Part shown: piece by piece, positions 60,510-64,000 of the stretch
How the letters are laid out: each line of letters opens with the position of its first letter
Position numbering within the stretch: position 1 is the first letter of the stretch
Assembly (NCBI GenBank): GCA_030512335.1
Contig: JAULSU010000001.1
Span: forward strand, 2,604,001-2,668,000
Length of the DNA: 64,000 nucleotides
Direction of reading: 5' to 3'
Source of the DNA: Immersiella caudata
Taxonomy: Eukaryota; Ascomycota; Sordariomycetes; Sordariales; Lasiosphaeriaceae
The notes under the pieces: model-generated
What the model was told of the DNA's origin: nothing
Seen by the model: the letters and a program-made list of their open reading frames with translations, nothing else
Databases searched by the model: none
Program-made: the position numbers and the translations under genes

Positions 60510-63500
60510 GGGAGGTACTCCTAGGGGGGCGGGGGGCACTGTTTGCTCGTGCTGTTCTAGCTAAGACAGCTTTGGCATTAACATTTGGTTAGTCAATCGA
60601 TATCACTCACAGTGTGCTCTGGTTGTTTGCCTTGCCTGGCACCCCTGGTTTGTCTCTTTGCCAGTTTGTCTTGAGTACGAGGAACGAAAGGCCCTCGGGG
60701 AGAGGCGAACACGCTGTTGCCGGGATGGTGGGTTGAGTGGAGATTGTGAGGTAAGAGCTTCTGCCTGGTTGCACAGAGACATCTCATGCCCGTTCCACAG
60801 CAGGCTTGTTGGTGCTTCCGATTAAGGCAGGCCGTCTCGAGAGCCACGGTGCCGCTTGGTCTCTGGCCCAAGGACCCGCGGGGGGGCGGCAGCAGGGCTC
60901 GCGTATTGGCTCCCTGGTCGGCAAGCAACTGAGGGCACGCAGCTCTCGATATTGCTCTGCGTCGGCGCCGTTTCCCTGACGGTAAGTGGTCACCCCCGTG
61001 CCGTTGACCGGGATCCGTCACCCTTATCTCGATACTGCAGCCGATGCAAGAACCTCCAGATGGGACAGCAGTATGTATGTCGCGCCGTGCACGCACGCCT
61101 TGTTGCGTGTCGCTCGCCACCTACCTCACACTCAGGCATGGCCCCCTTTCCGCTTGGTGGTGAGGCTTCTGTGGTTGGCGAGGCGGAGGATAGGCATGGG
61201 ATCGGGTTGACGCGCAGCTGCCGACGCGCAGGGTGGCTCAAGGTTCATGCTCTAGCGCCTCGGTGTGTCAACCGATGAGTGGCAGGGCAGGAGGGTGGCA
61301 GGGCAGGAGGCTAGCATGGAGGAAGCTGACGGGGCAACAGAAGCGCTCACGGTGACACAGATACGATAGACTTCCTCCCCCACGGATGTCCCGATCGCCG
61401 CTGCATTAAACCAGTGTCCTGGCTGATCTTGGCGTCCGGGGACGAGATCTGAGGCGAGTACCGGCCGCCCTATCGGTCATCTCGGGGGTCATTTTCGGAG
61501 CCAGCAGATGGCCGCAAGCGAGAAAGGATGACGCCTCGGCCGCTCGGATGGTCGGAAGAGGACACGAGAATCCCCGAGGCATGCCAGCGGGTGGACGACA
61601 TCAAAAGTCCGATTGGGGAAGACTCTAGTTCTCGCAGCAACCGCCCCATCTGCGACGATTTCCGACGCTCGCCCTTCTCTCGCCTCAGTCACCTCACCAC
61701 GCCGTTCTTAGCCGTCTCCCCGCCTCACGCATGGCCGTCCTTTCTGGACGACGTTGCTAGTTTCAAAGGGGCCCGGCACTATGGGAAGGCGTGTGGCACG
61801 TCGATTTGTGGCTTCCACTTGCACATGGGGTTGTGACGGGAGCGGGTGACACGCAGACAGGCAAGCAGGCAGACAGACAACGGGCGCAACCATAAGCTTT
61901 GGGCAGCAGAAACAAGCGTCCTCCTAGCCAAGCTGAACAACCTCAGCGTGAACGGGCTAGGTATTGACTGGTGCCCGTCTGGACCCATCTGTCTGGCTTG
62001 GCAAGTGTCCCACCCTCTGCTTCCACCGGCCGCCGGTCATTCTCTGGGCCGGGTTAGGAAGGAGGAGGTCGCCCGGCGTGCACTGTGTGACATACCGAGG
62101 GAGGAAGGGATGGCCTGTCACTCAAGGTACGCCCACCCCAGCGCCCCCGTGCTAGCGCTAGTCAAACGCCTTTTCCCCCTAGCCGATGCGCGTGCAAAAG
62201 GACTAAGAAAGCTTAAGCCCCGAAACCTTCCTGAACGTGGGCTCATGTCGTTTTGACGGGTGGCGGGGGCTTAGTCCAAACCGTCTGAAGCTCGATACCA
62301 CGACCATGGCCTAGCATGCCGCTGTCGGCGTCTACCCGCGCACCGTCTGCCTGCCCGCGAGCCAGAGAGCCACGGGGCCGGCTTGGTGCTGAGCCGATTT
62401 CACCATCGAAACGTTGGGCCTTGCATCCGTTGCGTCTGCTGCTGCACCTACCGGGGCCGGGCTGAGACTCCTGCTTCCTCCTTTCCCCCCATAAGACCCA
62501 GGCTGCTCTCTCGCCAGAAAGGGCTGGGTCTGCATGTCTGATATCTTAACCCTACTCCCTGCCCCTGCTCACTGACGGCTGCCAGCCTCGAGACGCGGCC
62601 AAACTGTCTCGCTCGTCCTGCCGTCCGCATCTCTGTACCCAATCTCCTGCATCACTCCCGCAGCCAACGTCTTTTGGTGCCGAGGCCCCGCACTCTTTCT
62701 GCCCGGCACTTTCGAGCTCTCGGGACTGAACATCACTCGCGCGCTGTCCTTCCGAATCCACCCGCTGCCTTCTCCTTGTTGCTGAGACGCCCGGCAGGCA
62801 ACCATCAAGTGGCGACGCTGGCGGTATTGCCGTCGTGGCGTGGGCGGGAAAGCGAAAAGCGGTAGAAAAGGAGCTCAACTTGACGGCCGAGGCAAAGGGG
62901 TCGCCTGAGCTCACGAGCTGGCCGGATACCGACCAAAGAAACAGGAACAAATATCCCGCGGGAGACTGCAAAACTTCCCGCACTGCATCGATCTCGAAGA
63001 ACTGGGGAGCGAGCTGCCCCTGAGCAGGGTGGGGTAACGTCTTCGGGGACGGTGCTTTTGTTAGGCCCTTCGAGAGACACTTTGTCGGCGAACGCGTACA
63101 TATTTAAGCAGCAGCTTTGCCACCCCACACCCCCTTCCCCCGCCAACTTACGGGTACCCGTTATCGCGTGTGGCCTGGCGGATCTGAAGCGGCTTCCGGT
63201 AAGGCAGGGTAGGCGCAGCCAACAAACTCAGGGTGACCTTGACGACGACGCCTCGCGGCAGCCCAAAGAGTCAACTGACACCGAAAAAAAAAGGTTGAGC
63301 CGTTGCACCGCAAAAAGCACTGGGTCATCGGGGTGCCCTGACGAATTTTTTCCACTTTTCCAGTTGAAGCCACGACGCAGAAGCGGCCAACTCGGATCTA
63401 AATCACGAACGGCACGGCATCGCAGCCGTCTATCGCGCACAAAGGGGCACGCACAAAGGGTCGGGTCTGGAGCGCCGTGGGTCGGACCCCCACGACATCA

Positions 63501-63578
63501 AGTGCGGAACGACGGTACTTCAGGGCGGAGTACCATGAGCCACGGTTGTGCTCTGTGATTCAATCGATTTGCACCACA
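60510..63578. other. 3-kb region upstream of the polyQ gene; no gene recognised
   Basis: No known domain or RNA on either strand. Open frames are short and overlapping. The position suggests a long promoter, or a leader with introns, for the gene starting at 63579, as is frequent for fungal regulatory genes. A GGTAAGTGG at about 60980 could be a leader intron donor. It includes a 16-bp tandem repeat at 61279-61310. Confidence 0.45.
61279..61310. repeat. 16-bp unit repeated twice in tandem
   Basis: GTGGCAGGGCAGGAGG occurs at 61279-61294 and is repeated directly at 61295-61310. It lies in an intergenic region and has no evident function. Confidence 0.85.
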
Positions 63579-63611
63579 ATGTCGAACTTCAGGACTAACC
63601 CGCACCACCGG

Positions 63612-63646
<35 letters not shown>

Positions 63647-63653
63647 GCAACAG

Positions 63654-63685
<32 letters not shown>

Positions 63686-64000
63686 ACAGCAGCAGCAACA
63701 GCAGCAACAACAGCAACAACTTCCACTCTTCAGTCGTTCAGAGTATGTTGTTACAACCGCCCCTGCTGCCGACTCGATCTCTGCGCCACCACCCCATCCT
63801 TACCACCATCAGATCAATGGCCACATCGAGTTCCATCGCAACGCCCTCGCACCGGAGGAGGTGTCCGGCGTGCCGCCGAACCTCCGCCGGGGCAGCTTAG
63901 CCAGGTCGATTACAGGCAGCGAGGCTGCAGGGGCTCCTGAGGAGGCTTCCAATGCGTCGTCGCCTGGCAGCAGCTCGAACACGCAACAGAGCCCAACGAC
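63579..64000 (+). CDS. 5' end of a polyglutamine protein (partial, runs off the window)
   Basis: The ATG at 63579 opens a frame that stays open to the end of the window (about 140 codons seen). After 11 residues (MSNFRTNPHHR) come 36 consecutive Gln codons, a mixture of CAG and CAA, then a hydrophilic segment with PPPHPYHHQ, GVPPNLRRGSLARSI and Ser-rich sequence. The layout suits the disordered N-terminus of a transcriptional or chromatin regulator, but no domain is in view and I cannot identify it. The long gene-less upstream region fits a regulatory gene. Confidence 0.7.
63612..63719 (+). repeat. (CAG/CAA)36 polyglutamine-coding tract
   Basis: 108 bp of uninterrupted Gln codons inside the partial coding sequence. 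CAA interruptions are frequent, which tends to stabilise such tracts. The long Leu-run frame on the opposite strand is a shadow of this repeat. Confidence 0.95.

Noticed and set aside
63498..63719. Minus-strand frame with a long leucine run
   Set aside because: Shadow of the plus-strand polyglutamine tract; no start context or domain.

Overview
The window is nuclear DNA of a filamentous ascomycete (Pezizomycotina, probably a Sordariomycete). The evidence is GC-rich coding sequence, many 49-80 bp introns with GTRNGT donors and CTAAC/CTGAC branch points, a velvet regulator, a Ras-responsive adenylate cyclase with LRR, PP2C and cyclase parts, a fungal FLC/TRP-type membrane protein and a DH-BAR-SH3 RhoGEF. 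I cannot name the genus. No CRISPR array, intact transposon, plasmid or phage feature is visible. Gene models below were rebuilt by hand from splice signals and reading-frame phase, so several small or intron-rich genes (YOS1, CMC2, a TMEM14 protein, VelB, uroporphyrinogen decarboxylase, telomerase reverse transcriptase, a GNAT enzyme) are given as joined exons.

Layout. 1.2-8.1 kb: adenylate cyclase (+). 9.8-12.1 kb: three small housekeeping genes, YOS1 (+), CMC2 (+) and a TMEM14 protein (-). 12.9 kb: intron-containing tRNA-Leu(CAA). 13.0-16.7 kb: no recognised gene. 16.7-20.2 kb: large C2H2 zinc-finger protein (+). 23.1-25.6 kb: FLC/TRP-like membrane protein (+), followed by a 122-bp GA microsatellite. 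26.5-29.5 kb: convergent pair PPE1 (+) and DUS2 (-). 30.0-33.9 kb: nine-exon telomerase reverse transcriptase (-). 36.0-42.1 kb: DH-BAR-SH3 RhoGEF (+). 42.9 kb: tRNA-Ser(AGA). 43-50 kb: about 7 kb without a recognised gene. 50.1-51.5 kb: velB (+). 54.3-56.6 kb: a DUF3602/Par32-like protein and a GNAT enzyme (both +). 56.7-60.5 kb: divergent pair HEM12 (-) and a mitochondrial PPR-like protein (+). 63.6 kb to the end: the 5' end of a polyglutamine protein, behind a 3-kb upstream region without a recognised gene.

The genes do not form a pathway or biosynthetic cluster. They are dispersed housekeeping and regulatory genes: cAMP signalling, Rho/Cdc42 polarity, velvet control of development, PP2A methylation, tRNA modification, haem synthesis, cytochrome oxidase assembly, ER-Golgi transport and telomere maintenance. 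The most unusual signals are: (i) an abrupt C-rich to G-rich strand switch inside three genes (PPE1, DUS2, GNAT); (ii) two 11-bp telomere-like boxes in the same orientation upstream of YOS1 and DUS2; (iii) stop-free 3n introns in two genes; (iv) a gene whose first coding exon appears to be only the ATG; and (v) a clean intron signature in the otherwise gene-less 43-50 kb block. I found no convincing previously undescribed multi-gene system.
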